A stretch of 64,000 bases of DNA from Pirellulales bacterium (GTDB lineage: Bacteria; Planctomycetota; Planctomycetia; Pirellulales; JACPPG01): the NCBI GenBank assembly GCA_036499395.1, contig DASYDW010000010.1, positions 75,668-139,667 of the forward strand. Direction: 5' to 3'. The stretch's first letter is position 1; every line of letters starts with the position of its first letter. Positions 56,478-64,000 of the stretch are shown one piece after another. A model generated the notes under the pieces. That model did not search any database. It was not told the DNA's origin and was given only the letters and a program-made list of their open reading frames with translations. The position numbers and the translations under genes are program-made.

Positions 56478-58602
56478 AGGCGACAACATCAAGACACTGA
56501 TGGTGCTGATCCCGGCGATGCCTTTGGCGTCGACGCTGGTCACCGCCGCGCTGGGACGCTCGGTGCTGCGTACCCGGGCCCATTTGCCGACCATCTTCGC
56601 TCTGGTCACTTCGTTTGTGTTGAGCCTGTTCTTACTCGCCGAGGTTCGTACGCGAGTCAACGAGCTGCATACCGCTCAAGAGGCGGGCAAGCAGACCGCG
56701 ATCGGCGTCGAAGTCTGGCACACGCTGTGGACCTGGGCGTCGATCCCCAACGAGTATCATCGCTCGGACATCGACGTCGACGGCGGTCCCGCACCGGCCG
56801 ACGTGGCGGGCCATGAATTCAATTACGTGATCGACGTCACTCTGCGGGCCGACCCGTTGACTTCGATCATGCTGTCGATGGTCTTGTTCGTTTCGTCGCT
56901 GGTGTCGATTTACGCTGCCGGCTACATGCACGACGATCGGGGTTATTGGCGATTTTTCACGTACGTGTCGTTGTTCGTGTTTTCGATGACGATGCTGGTT
57001 TCGGTCAGCAACTTCGTCTTGCTCTATGTCTTCTGGGAAGCGGTCGGCGTGTGCAGCTACTTGCTGGTCGGCTTCTGGTACGAGAAGCCGAGCGCCGCGG
57101 CCGCCGGCAAGAAGGCGTTTCTGGTCAATCGCGTGGGGGACTTCGGTTTCGCGATTGGACTGTTCTTGATATGGGTCACCTACGGCACGCTGAACTTCCA
57201 CGATACCCCGGCCACGGACGGTGTGGCTGCCGTGGCAGGCATTCTCGGACAAACGCGTCTGGCCGATCCAGCGCTGTACGTCGGCGGAGGTGTCGGCCTG
57301 GCGATTTGCCTGTGCCTTCTGACCGGGGCATGCGGCAAGAGTGCCCAATTTCCGCTGCACGTGTGGTTGCCGGACGCGATGGAAGGCCCGACTCCCGTCA
57401 GCGCCTTGATTCACGCTGCCACCATGGTGACGGCCGGCGTCTATTTGATCGCCCGTTGTACGCCGCTGTTCATCGCAGCGCCGGAGTCGCAGGAGATTGT
57501 GGCCGTGATCGGCGGCTTCACAGCACTGTTGGCCGCACTGATTGCGGTGACGCAAACCGATCTGAAGCGAGTGCTCGCCTATTCCACGATCAGCCAACTG
57601 GGATACATGTTCTTGGGGTTGGGCGTCGGGACATTGGCCGGCATCTCGGCCGGCATGTTCCACCTGTTCACGCACGCCTTCTTCAAGGCGCTGTTGTTCT
57701 TGGCCGCCGGCAGCGTCATGCATGCCATGGGGGGCGTGATCGACATGCGCCGCTTCAGTGGTTTGCGATTCCTGATGCCCACGACGTTTTGGACGTTCTG
57801 GTTCGGGGCGCTGGCCCTTTCGGGCGTGTTTCCGTTCGCGGGCTTTTGGAGTAAGGACGCCATCATCGGCGCCGTCGGCGACCGGGGCGCGCATTCGCTC
57901 GTTTACAACGTGCTATTCTGGGCGTCGCTCTTTACCGCGTTTCTGACCGCTTTCTACACATTCCGCGGATTGTTCCTGACGTTCTACGGACGCGAGCGAG
58001 TCCCGCCCGAGGCTGGGCATCATGCGCACGAGTCGCCGTCGGCAATGACTTTTCCGCTGATGGTGCTGGCCGTTTGTGCGCTCGCTGTGGGAGCCGTGTT
58101 CGAATGGCATCACACGTTCGCCCATTTTCTCGGTAGCACACCGTCGCTGGCTTACGCGGGCGTCCAACCGATGGTTGCGCATGGGGCAGCGGAACACGCT
58201 AGCCACTTGGGGCTCGCGCTGTTCAGCACCGTGGTGGCTTTGTCGGGCGTTGGACTCGCGGCCTTCTTCTACTTGGGAGACCGCCGACAGATCGAGCAAT
58301 TGACCCGCCTGATGCAATCGCCGTTCGGCCTGAAGCTATATCAACTCTCGACCGGAAAATTTTACATCGACGCCATCTACGGCCTGTTGATCGTCGGGCC
58401 GCTGCGATTGCTGGCTACGATCAGCTATTGGTTCGACCGCTGGGTGATCGATGGACTGGTGAATCTTTGCGGCCAGGTGCCGATCGTTTGCGGCGCCGTG
58501 TTGCGCTCGCTGCAGTCGGGCATGGTGCAGTTTTACGCCCTGGTGATGGTGCTGGGGACGCTGGTATTGATCGGAACATTGTTCATTTGGCCGACAGGGT
58601 GA
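56470..58602 (+). CDS. nuoL: NADH:quinone oxidoreductase subunit L
   Basis: NuoL is the distal antiporter-like proton pump with a long lateral helix. The protein has about 710 residues, longer than the usual 610-660, partly due to a periplasmic loop at about 55-110. Family segments: FWEAVGVCSYLLVGFWYEKPSAAAAGKKAFLVNRVGDFGF-type region, CGKSAQFPLHVWLPDAMEGPTPVSALIHAATMVTAGVY-type region with the key Lys, and KRVLAYSTISQLGYMFLG. A His-rich loop lies near residue 515. Start ATG 56470 lies within the nuoK end. Confidence 0.96.
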   Translation: MFEGDNIKTLMVLIPAMPLASTLVTAALGRSVLRTRAHLPTIFALVTSFVLSLFLLAEVRTRVNELHTAQEAGKQTAIGVEVWHTLWTWASIPNEYHRSDIDVDGGPAPADVAGHEFNYVIDVTLRADPLTSIMLSMVLFVSSLVSIYAAGYMHDDRGYWRFFTYVSLFVFSMTMLVSVSNFVLLYVFWEAVGVCSYLLVGFWYEKPSAAAAGKKAFLVNRVGDFGFAIGLFLIWVTYGTLNFHDTPATDGVAAVAGILGQTRLADPALYVGGGVGLAICLCLLTGACGKSAQFPLHVWLPDAMEGPTPVSALIHAATMVTAGVYLIARCTPLFIAAPESQEIVAVIGGFTALLAALIAVTQTDLKRVLAYSTISQLGYMFLGLGVGTLAGISAGMFHLFTHAFFKALLFLAAGSVMHAMGGVIDMRRFSGLRFLMPTTFWTFWFGALALSGVFPFAGFWSKDAIIGAVGDRGAHSLVYNVLFWASLFTAFLTAFYTFRGLFLTFYGRERVPPEAGHHAHESPSAMTFPLMVLAVCALAVGAVFEWHHTFAHFLGSTPSLAYAGVQPMVAHGAAEHASHLGLALFSTVVALSGVGLAAFFYLGDRRQIEQLTRLMQSPFGLKLYQLSTGKFYIDAIYGLLIVGPLRLLATISYWFDRWVIDGLVNLCGQVPIVCGAVLRSLQSGMVQFYALVMVLGTLVLIGTLFIWPTG

Positions 58603-58609
58603 GGATCGC

Positions 58610-60319
58610 GTGAACTGGTTGCTGGCCACGGTATTGATGCCCCTGGGAGGAATCGCCCTGATCTGGGTGTTCGGCGAGTCCTCGCGCGGGCCGGCGCGCA
58701 CGATCGCGCTTATAACCAGTCTGGTGACAATGCTCATGGCGGCCGGCGTCGTGAAATCGTACGTCGATCATCACCATGCCACGGCGAACGCACAGATCGA
58801 CATGTCGGATAGTTTTGCCGACAGCGGCAACGCGGCCGGCCCGGTGGATCGCGGTTCACCGTCGTTCGATCGGCCGTGGATTCATGCCTACGGCGTCGAG
58901 GTGCGGTTTTCCCTGGCTCTCGACGGGCTCAGTGTTTGGCTCTTCGGACTCAGCGCCTTGCTGGTGCTGGTCAGCGTACTGGTCAGTTGGGAAGCCATCG
59001 AGGATCGAGCGCCGACGTTCTACGCACTATTACTTCTACTCGCGACCGGCATGATGGGCGTCTTCGCGGCGCGCGACGTAATCTTGTTCTACGTGTTCTT
59101 CGAGTTCACGCTGATCCCGCTCTTTTTCCTGATCGGCATCTGGGGGCACGAGGATCGGCGCTACGCTGCGGCGAAGTTCTTTTTGTTCACGCTGGCTGGC
59201 AGTTTGCTGACCTTTCTGGGGCTGCTGTCGATCGTGCTGTGGAATTTCTATCATGGCAGCGAAGGGGTGCTCGACTTCTCGTTCGACGGCGTGATGACGG
59301 CGCTGGCGGCCGATCCGATCCCGCCCGCGTTGCAATTGTGGATATTCCTGGCCCTGTTTGCGGGCTTCGCCGTCAAGGTGCCGCTATTCCCGGTACACAC
59401 CTGGCTGCCGCTGGCGCACACGCAAGCGCCGACGGCCGGCAGTGTGTTGTTGGCCGGCATCCTGCTGAAGGTTGGTTCGTACGGTTTCGTGCGTTTCAAC
59501 CTGGCGATGCTCCCCGATGCGGCGATCGCCTGCATGCCTTGGCTGTTGGGGCTGTCCGCGGTGGGCATTGTGTATGGCGCGCTCGTGGCATTGGCCCAGA
59601 GCGATCTCAAACGCTTGATCGCTTATTCCAGCGTCAGCCACTTGGGCTTTTGCATGCTGGGCGTTTTCTCGTTGAACCGCCTGGGCGTTCAGGGGGGCGT
59701 GTTGCAAATGATCAACCACGGCATATCGACCGGCGGCCTGTTCGCCTTGGTCGGCATGTTGTACGAGCGATATCACACCCGCGAAATCAGCGACTACAGC
59801 GGGATCGCGCGCAAGATGCCGATCCTGGCGTTCTTCATGGTGCTGTTCACGTTCTCCAGCATTGGCGTGCCCGGAATGAATGGCTTCTCGGGCGAATTCC
59901 TGCTACTCAGCGGTGCGTTTCAGCGCGGCTGGACCGACGCGCCGGTAGCCTGGTCGCTGGCCGGACGCATTTTTTCCGTGATGGCCGTGTCAGGAGTGAT
60001 CCTGGGGGCGTGGTACATGCTGTGGTTCGTGCAGCGAGTCTTCTTCGGACCGTTGCGAGAGCCTTCGCACGGCGACGGCCACCACGAAGTTCACGACCTG
60101 AACGGTCGCGAGATTTGCGCTTTGTTGCCGCTGGTCGTGTTTGTTTTCTGGATCGGCCTGGTGCCGCAACATTTCCTGCTGCCGATGGCCGAATCGCTCG
60201 ACCCGGTGGCCGACAAAATAGCCGCCCGTATGGAAGGCCGAGACTTGAACGAGAGTAAGCCGCTTCTGGCCCGCGATCCTCGCGAAACCAGCGGGAAGGA
60301 GGTAGCGCGTGTCGACTGA
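58610..60319 (+). CDS. nuoM: NADH:quinone oxidoreductase subunit M
   Basis: NuoM is the second antiporter-like pump. The 569 residues show VFFEFTLIPLFFLIGIWG (key Glu), AVKVPLFPVHTWLPLAHTQAPTAGSVLLAGILLKVGSYG-type region with Lys, and KRLIAYSSVSHLGFCMLG. A periplasmic insertion at about 50-90 and a charged C-terminal tail make it longer than average. It starts at GTG 58610, eight bases after nuoL, and overlaps nuoN by 11 bases. Confidence 0.96.
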   Translation: MNWLLATVLMPLGGIALIWVFGESSRGPARTIALITSLVTMLMAAGVVKSYVDHHHATANAQIDMSDSFADSGNAAGPVDRGSPSFDRPWIHAYGVEVRFSLALDGLSVWLFGLSALLVLVSVLVSWEAIEDRAPTFYALLLLLATGMMGVFAARDVILFYVFFEFTLIPLFFLIGIWGHEDRRYAAAKFFLFTLAGSLLTFLGLLSIVLWNFYHGSEGVLDFSFDGVMTALAADPIPPALQLWIFLALFAGFAVKVPLFPVHTWLPLAHTQAPTAGSVLLAGILLKVGSYGFVRFNLAMLPDAAIACMPWLLGLSAVGIVYGALVALAQSDLKRLIAYSSVSHLGFCMLGVFSLNRLGVQGGVLQMINHGISTGGLFALVGMLYERYHTREISDYSGIARKMPILAFFMVLFTFSSIGVPGMNGFSGEFLLLSGAFQRGWTDAPVAWSLAGRIFSVMAVSGVILGAWYMLWFVQRVFFGPLREPSHGDGHHEVHDLNGREICALLPLVVFVFWIGLVPQHFLLPMAESLDPVADKIAARMEGRDLNESKPLLARDPRETSGKEVARVD

Positions 60320-62009
60320 AACGCTCTACTGCCTACTGCCCGAGATGATTCTGATCATGGCCGCCACGTTGATCTACGTGGGGGGCGTGTTCGTGCCGGG
60401 GCGCGCGATCTGGTCGGGCATTGCCCTAGGTGCAGTGTTGATGTCCGGCTGGATGTTGTATGGGCAATATACGCAATTGTTTTGGGCCGGAGGGCACCCG
60501 GTACGTGATGCCGTTGCCGCCGAGGTCGAGACGGTCGAATCGCCAGACACCGTTGCGCCGCAATATCCGGCCGAGCCGATTTTGTCGGTCGACATGCCAG
60601 GGCCGCTTAAGGTCGATCTTTTCAGCCAATATGTTCGCTGGTTGGCGTTGGTCGTGGCCCTGGTGCTCGTGCTGATGTCGTTACAGCTCGCGCCGGACGT
60701 GCAAGTACCAGAGTATCTGGGCACACTGCTATTGGCCGTCACCGGAACGATGATCGTGGCTTCGGCGCAAGAGCTGGTGCTGTTGTTCGTAGGCTTGGAG
60801 TTGATTTCGATTCCGACGTACGTATTGCTCTACCTGGGACGACGCGGCGTGGAATCACAGGAAGCGACGGCCAAGTATTTCTATCTGAGCATTCTGTCGT
60901 CGGCCATCATGCTGTACGGCTTCAGCTTCTTGTACGGCGCGGCAGGCTCGACGGAATTGAGTCGAATCCAGACGGCAATCGGCGGCATCGACGAAACGTC
61001 GGGCATGCTGTGGTTTGGCCGGTTGGCGCTGGTGCTGATCTTTGCCGGCCTGTGCTTCAAAGTCACGGCCGTACCGTTTCATTTCTACGCTCCGGATGTC
61101 TATCAAGGGACGACCGCCGGAAACGCGGCCGTCCTTTCGGTGTTGCCGAAGTTGGCCGGACTGGTCGTGCTGGTGCGTATCGTGGCCGTGGCGATGCCAG
61201 GCTTTGAAACCTATGCCTGGCAGATCGCCATCGTGCTTGCACTGCTCACGATGACGCTTGGGAACGTCGTGGCATTGTGGCAGGACAACGTTCGCCGGTT
61301 GCTCGCCTATTCAGCGATCGCCCACGGCGGTTACATGTTGATCGGCCTGGCCGTGGCATTTGCCGCCGCCAGCGGCGCGGACGCGGCGACAGGTTTCGAC
61401 GGCATCGGTGGCATGCTCTTCTATATCGCCGTCTATTCTCTGGCGACGTCAGGAGCCTTTGCCGTGCTGGTCTATTTGGGACGCGACGAGCGCCCGATCG
61501 ACACCGTCGATGATTTGGCCGGCGTCGGCCGCACCTATCCCTGGGCCGGCCTATCGATGGCCATCTTCATGTTCAGCCTGACCGGCATTCCGCCGCTGGC
61601 AGGCTTCTGGGGAAAGCTGAACCTGTTCGCTGGTGCCTTGAGCATTCGCCTGCCGGCTGTCCACGAAGGGAGCATGTCACGCGAGTGGTTCTTGCTACTG
61701 GCCGTGGTGGGCGTGCTGAATGCGGCCATCTCGGCCGGTTATTATCTGCGCATCGTGGCGGTGATGTATTTCCGGCCGGCGCAGCGTGAACTGGAGGCAC
61801 AAGCCTCTTGGGGCGCTGGCGCTGCCATGCTACTGTGCGCGGGTTTGGTCGTGCTGGTTGGCATTCAACCGAATCCGGTGCAAGTGGGCGCGAGTGCCGC
61901 TGCACAATCGGCCCGTTTGCCGGGCGTACCGTTTGCGGCCCCGGTGGCCGAAAAGCCAGCCGTAACCGCAGACGGACAGGTCGCCGTGACGGCTACGGCC
62001 ACGGAGTAG
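60309..62009 (+). CDS. nuoN: NADH:quinone oxidoreductase subunit N
   Basis: NuoN is the third antiporter-like pump and the last gene of the operon. The 566 residues include LLFVGLELISIPTYVLLYLGRRGVESQEATAKYFYL-type region (key Glu), CFKVTAVPFHFYAPDVYQGTTAGNAAVLSVLPK-type region with Lys, and RRLLAYSAIAHGGYMLIGL. The start is GTG 60309. An Ala/Val-rich tail (about 535-566) lies past the usual end. No terminator is evident after it. Confidence 0.96.
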   Translation: MSTETLYCLLPEMILIMAATLIYVGGVFVPGRAIWSGIALGAVLMSGWMLYGQYTQLFWAGGHPVRDAVAAEVETVESPDTVAPQYPAEPILSVDMPGPLKVDLFSQYVRWLALVVALVLVLMSLQLAPDVQVPEYLGTLLLAVTGTMIVASAQELVLLFVGLELISIPTYVLLYLGRRGVESQEATAKYFYLSILSSAIMLYGFSFLYGAAGSTELSRIQTAIGGIDETSGMLWFGRLALVLIFAGLCFKVTAVPFHFYAPDVYQGTTAGNAAVLSVLPKLAGLVVLVRIVAVAMPGFETYAWQIAIVLALLTMTLGNVVALWQDNVRRLLAYSAIAHGGYMLIGLAVAFAAASGADAATGFDGIGGMLFYIAVYSLATSGAFAVLVYLGRDERPIDTVDDLAGVGRTYPWAGLSMAIFMFSLTGIPPLAGFWGKLNLFAGALSIRLPAVHEGSMSREWFLLLAVVGVLNAAISAGYYLRIVAVMYFRPAQRELEAQASWGAGAAMLLCAGLVVLVGIQPNPVQVGASAAAQSARLPGVPFAAPVAEKPAVTADGQVAVTATATE

Positions 62010-62198
62010 CGCGGCTATTCGTCGCTGTCCCCTCGCACGAGTGAACCTCAACGACGCTCTTTGGCTCAGGAATCTCTGAGCGAGACGTGCATCGACTTCT
62101 TGCCAATCTTGTGGTTGCGCGCCGCGTGCATTGGCGACGGACGGCCCTAACGGCGAAGGCCGTCGAAGGCCCCGCTATACTCAGACGTATCCGTCCGC

Positions 62199-63191
62199 AT
62201 GCTCATTGATCGAGGAGTCCTTTCCCTGCAACCGCCCACCTTCCAAGATGTGCTCGCCGCGCAAGAGCGGATACGGCCGTATCTGGCGCCGACCCCGTTC
62301 TACTCTTATCCAGCGCTTGATGAACTACTCGGCGCCACGGTCTATATCAAGCACGAGAACTACCAGCCGGTCGGGGCGTTCAAGGTGCGCGGTGGCGTGA
62401 ATCTCGTCTCGCAATTGTCAGACGACGAACGGCGACGCGGGCTGATCGCGGTCTCGAGCGGTAATCACGGGCAATCCGTCGCCTATGCGGCAAGGCTGTT
62501 CGGCGTGAGCGCGCGGATCGTCGTGCCTCGCGCCGCCAATCCCGGCAAGGTCGCCGCCATGCAAGGGATGGGGGCCGAGGTGATTTTCCACGGCGCGAAC
62601 TTCGACGAAGCGCGATCACATTGCGAAGCGCTCACGCGCGAGCACGGCTACCGATACGTGCATTCGGGGGACGAGCCACTATTGATCGCGGGCGTGGCGA
62701 CCGAGGCGCTCGAAATGCTCACGGCTCAGCCAGACCTGGCGGCGATCTTCGTTCCTATCGGCGGCGGCAGCGGTGCCGCGGGCACGGCAATTGTCGCCCG
62801 CGAGCTGAGTCCGCAACTGCGCGTGATCGGCGTGCAGGCCGAGCGTTCGCCCGCGGCGTACGAATCGTGGCGGCAGCGCCAACTGGCCGAAGCGCCGAAT
62901 CTGACCTTTGCCGAAGGGCTGGGAACCGGCGCCGGCTTCGCGCTGCCGCAAAAGATCCTCTGGGAACTGCTCCAGGAATTCACGCTCGTTTCAGATGACG
63001 AGATTCGGCAGGCGATGGTGTGGATGATCGAGCGGGCCCATACGCTGGCCGAAGGGGCCGGCGCCGCTCCGCTAGCCGCGGCTTACCGGATGCGGCAGGA
63101 ATTGGCCGGCAAGAAAATCGGCATCGTCTGCTCGGGAGGCAATACATCGCTAGCGCATCTGCGCGAAGCACTCCAGAAGAGCGGGCAGTAA
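62199..63191 (+). CDS. PLP-dependent threonine/serine dehydratase or serine racemase
   Basis: This fold-type II PLP enzyme acts on Thr or Ser, giving a 2-oxo acid or D-Ser. In the 330 residues the cofactor Lys62 lies in GAFKVRGG, the phosphate-binding and substrate segment in SSGNHGQSVAYAA, the glycine-rich PIGGGSGAAGTA cradles the PLP phosphate, and SGGNTS at the end binds the ring nitrogen region. No ACT regulatory domain follows, so it matches the short catabolic dehydratases (TdcB-like) and serine racemases; sequence alone does not separate them. A TATACT box at 62176-62181 may be its -10. Confidence 0.88.
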   Translation: MLIDRGVLSLQPPTFQDVLAAQERIRPYLAPTPFYSYPALDELLGATVYIKHENYQPVGAFKVRGGVNLVSQLSDDERRRGLIAVSSGNHGQSVAYAARLFGVSARIVVPRAANPGKVAAMQGMGAEVIFHGANFDEARSHCEALTREHGYRYVHSGDEPLLIAGVATEALEMLTAQPDLAAIFVPIGGGSGAAGTAIVARELSPQLRVIGVQAERSPAAYESWRQRQLAEAPNLTFAEGLGTGAGFALPQKILWELLQEFTLVSDDEIRQAMVWMIERAHTLAEGAGAAPLAAAYRMRQELAGKKIGIVCSGGNTSLAHLREALQKSGQ

Positions 63192-63348
63192 CCAGTAGTC
63201 GTTAGCTAGTAATCGGTCATTGGTTCTGAGTGAGAAGCCGACACTCGCTTGTCGCGGCTACTCATTTCCCTGGAAAATCACTCTGCAGCCGCTTCCGTCT
63301 ACTGCCCCCTGGCTACTAACTACTAGCTACCGGCCACTACGTAGTAGA
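63190..63348. repeat. Inverted pair of GTAGCTAGTAG-type words between two genes
   Basis: The left arm at 63190-63228 contains AGTAGTCGTTAGCTAGTAA. The right arm at 63308-63348 contains TGGCTACTAACTACTAGC and CCGGCCACTACGTAGTAG. The arms are imperfect inverted copies about 80 bases apart and belong to the same class as the atpD-atpC spacer words. Confidence 0.55.
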
Positions 63349-63412
63349 ATTGTCACGGTCCAATCCAGTGACCCTGGGCTTGCATCAACTCGCTGCTGTG
63401 GAGCTATCTGCC

Positions 63413-64000
63413 ATGCTTCGACGCCCGACCGTGCTTTGCATCGCAATTCTTTTCTTGTCGCTGGAGATTGTGCCGACGCCGGCTCGCGCCGTGGTCGTGC
63501 CGGATGGCGCGATCGACAAGATCGACGCGATCGTCGCGAAGGGGCTAGACAAGACGATCGCGTCCTACGCGGTCGGCGTGATGAAGGATGGCCGCCTGGT
63601 GCTCGCTCGAGGTTACGGCTATGCCGACGTCGAGAACGGCGTGCCGGCCACGGCCGAAACCGTCTATCGGTTGGGCTCGATCACCAAGCAGTTCACCTCG
63701 ATGGCCATCATGCAACTGGCCGAGGCGGGCAAGCTGTCGGTCGATGACGAGTTGACGAAATTCCTGCCCGACTATCCCGCGCAGGATCACAAGGTCACAA
63801 TCCAACATTTGCTCAATCACACGTCAGGAATCAAGAGCTACACGAGCCTACCAAATTTCTTCCGCACGGCGCGCCAGGATTTGTCGCATGACGAGATGCT
63901 CGCCCTGTTCAAGGAGCAGCCGTTCGATTTCTCTCCGGGCGAAAAGATGCAATACAACAACTCCGGCTATTACCTGCTGGGGATGGTGATCGAAAAGGCG
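63413..64000 (+). CDS. Serine beta-lactamase-family hydrolase (class C-like), truncated by window end
   Basis: The frame opens at ATG 63413 and is still open at 64000 (196 codons seen; complete members have 350-600). A signal peptide (about 1-26, ending PARA) is followed by the Ser-x-x-Lys motif Ser89-Ile-Thr-Lys92 in RLGSITKQFTSMAIMQL, the LLNHTSGI segment, and Tyr181-Asn-Asn183 as the Y-x-N motif. These are the catalytic residues of class C beta-lactamases, DD-peptidases and esterases of this superfamily. Relatives in environmental bacteria are mostly esterases or peptidases, so resistance should not be assumed. Confidence 0.9.
   Translation, partial: MLRRPTVLCIAILFLSLEIVPTPARAVVVPDGAIDKIDAIVAKGLDKTIASYAVGVMKDGRLVLARGYGYADVENGVPATAETVYRLGSITKQFTSMAIMQLAEAGKLSVDDELTKFLPDYPAQDHKVTIQHLLNHTSGIKSYTSLPNFFRTARQDLSHDEMLALFKEQPFDFSPGEKMQYNNSGYYLLGMVIEKA

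Noticed and set aside
56632-57894. Antisense open frame of 420 codons opposite nuoL
   Set aside because: Rich in Arg, Gln and His with no recognisable domain; nuoL on the other strand is complete.
63413-64000. Beta-lactamase-family gene as a resistance determinant
   Set aside because: The superfamily includes esterases and peptidases; SITK and YNN alone do not show lactam hydrolysis and the gene is incomplete in this window.

Overview
The window is high-GC DNA from a bacterium that is most likely a member of the Planctomycetota, probably close to Pirellulales. This is inferred from gene content and style: PEP-CTERM proteins, a proline-rich secreted protein, an FGly-type sulfatase, a SAP/Rho-N plus DUF4912 protein, Fo subunits with N-terminal signal peptides, and word-like low-complexity spacers inside operons. 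No rRNA, tRNA, CRISPR array, insertion sequence or prophage was recognised.

Layout. (1) 310-11308, plus strand: a histidine-kinase-like protein followed by a flagellar basal-body and export cluster, fliF-fliG-fliH-fliI-fliJ-fliN-fliO-fliP-fliQ-fliR-flhB. The gene order is conventional, but three proteins lack residues that normally define their function: the kinase has Arg where the H-box His should be, FliG lacks the five charged torque residues of the E. coli protein, and FlhB has DAEG in place of the NPTH self-cleavage motif. (2) 11572-24817: a Kef-like antiporter with RCK_C domain, a proline-rich secreted protein and an AI-2E-type permease (both minus strand), an apparent glycolipid operon (LPG-synthase-type membrane protein, GT2, polytopic membrane protein), a four-cysteine mini-protein, a VWA protein, a PEP-CTERM SGNH hydrolase and a saccharopine-dehydrogenase-like oxidoreductase. 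(3) 24843-30669, minus strand: three tandem paralogues of secreted TPR/HEAT-like proteins, each ending in a 148-residue Hint (hedgehog/intein) unit that finishes in VHD rather than VHN and carries a conserved tail. This is the best candidate for an undescribed system. (4) 30908-32275: a sulfatase with a good promoter. (5) 32285-40572, minus strand: a complete F-type ATP synthase operon, atpZ-I-B-E-F-H-A-G-D-C. (6) 41484-46794: the Rho-N/DUF4912 protein, a UVR-motif protein, and a PEP-CTERM protein with four 375-bp tandem repeats, followed by an intrinsic terminator. (7) 47035-62009: a complete 14-gene nuoA-N complex I operon, preceded by a perfect CRP/FNR-type palindrome. (8) 62199-64000: a PLP-dependent threonine/serine dehydratase or racemase and the start of a serine beta-lactamase-family hydrolase cut by the window edge.

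How the genes work together: complex I pumps the ions that the ATP synthase uses, and the flagellar rotor/export genes would draw on the same gradient. The glycan and lipid genes, sulfatase, PEP-CTERM proteins and Hint proteins point to a large investment in the cell envelope and secreted proteins.
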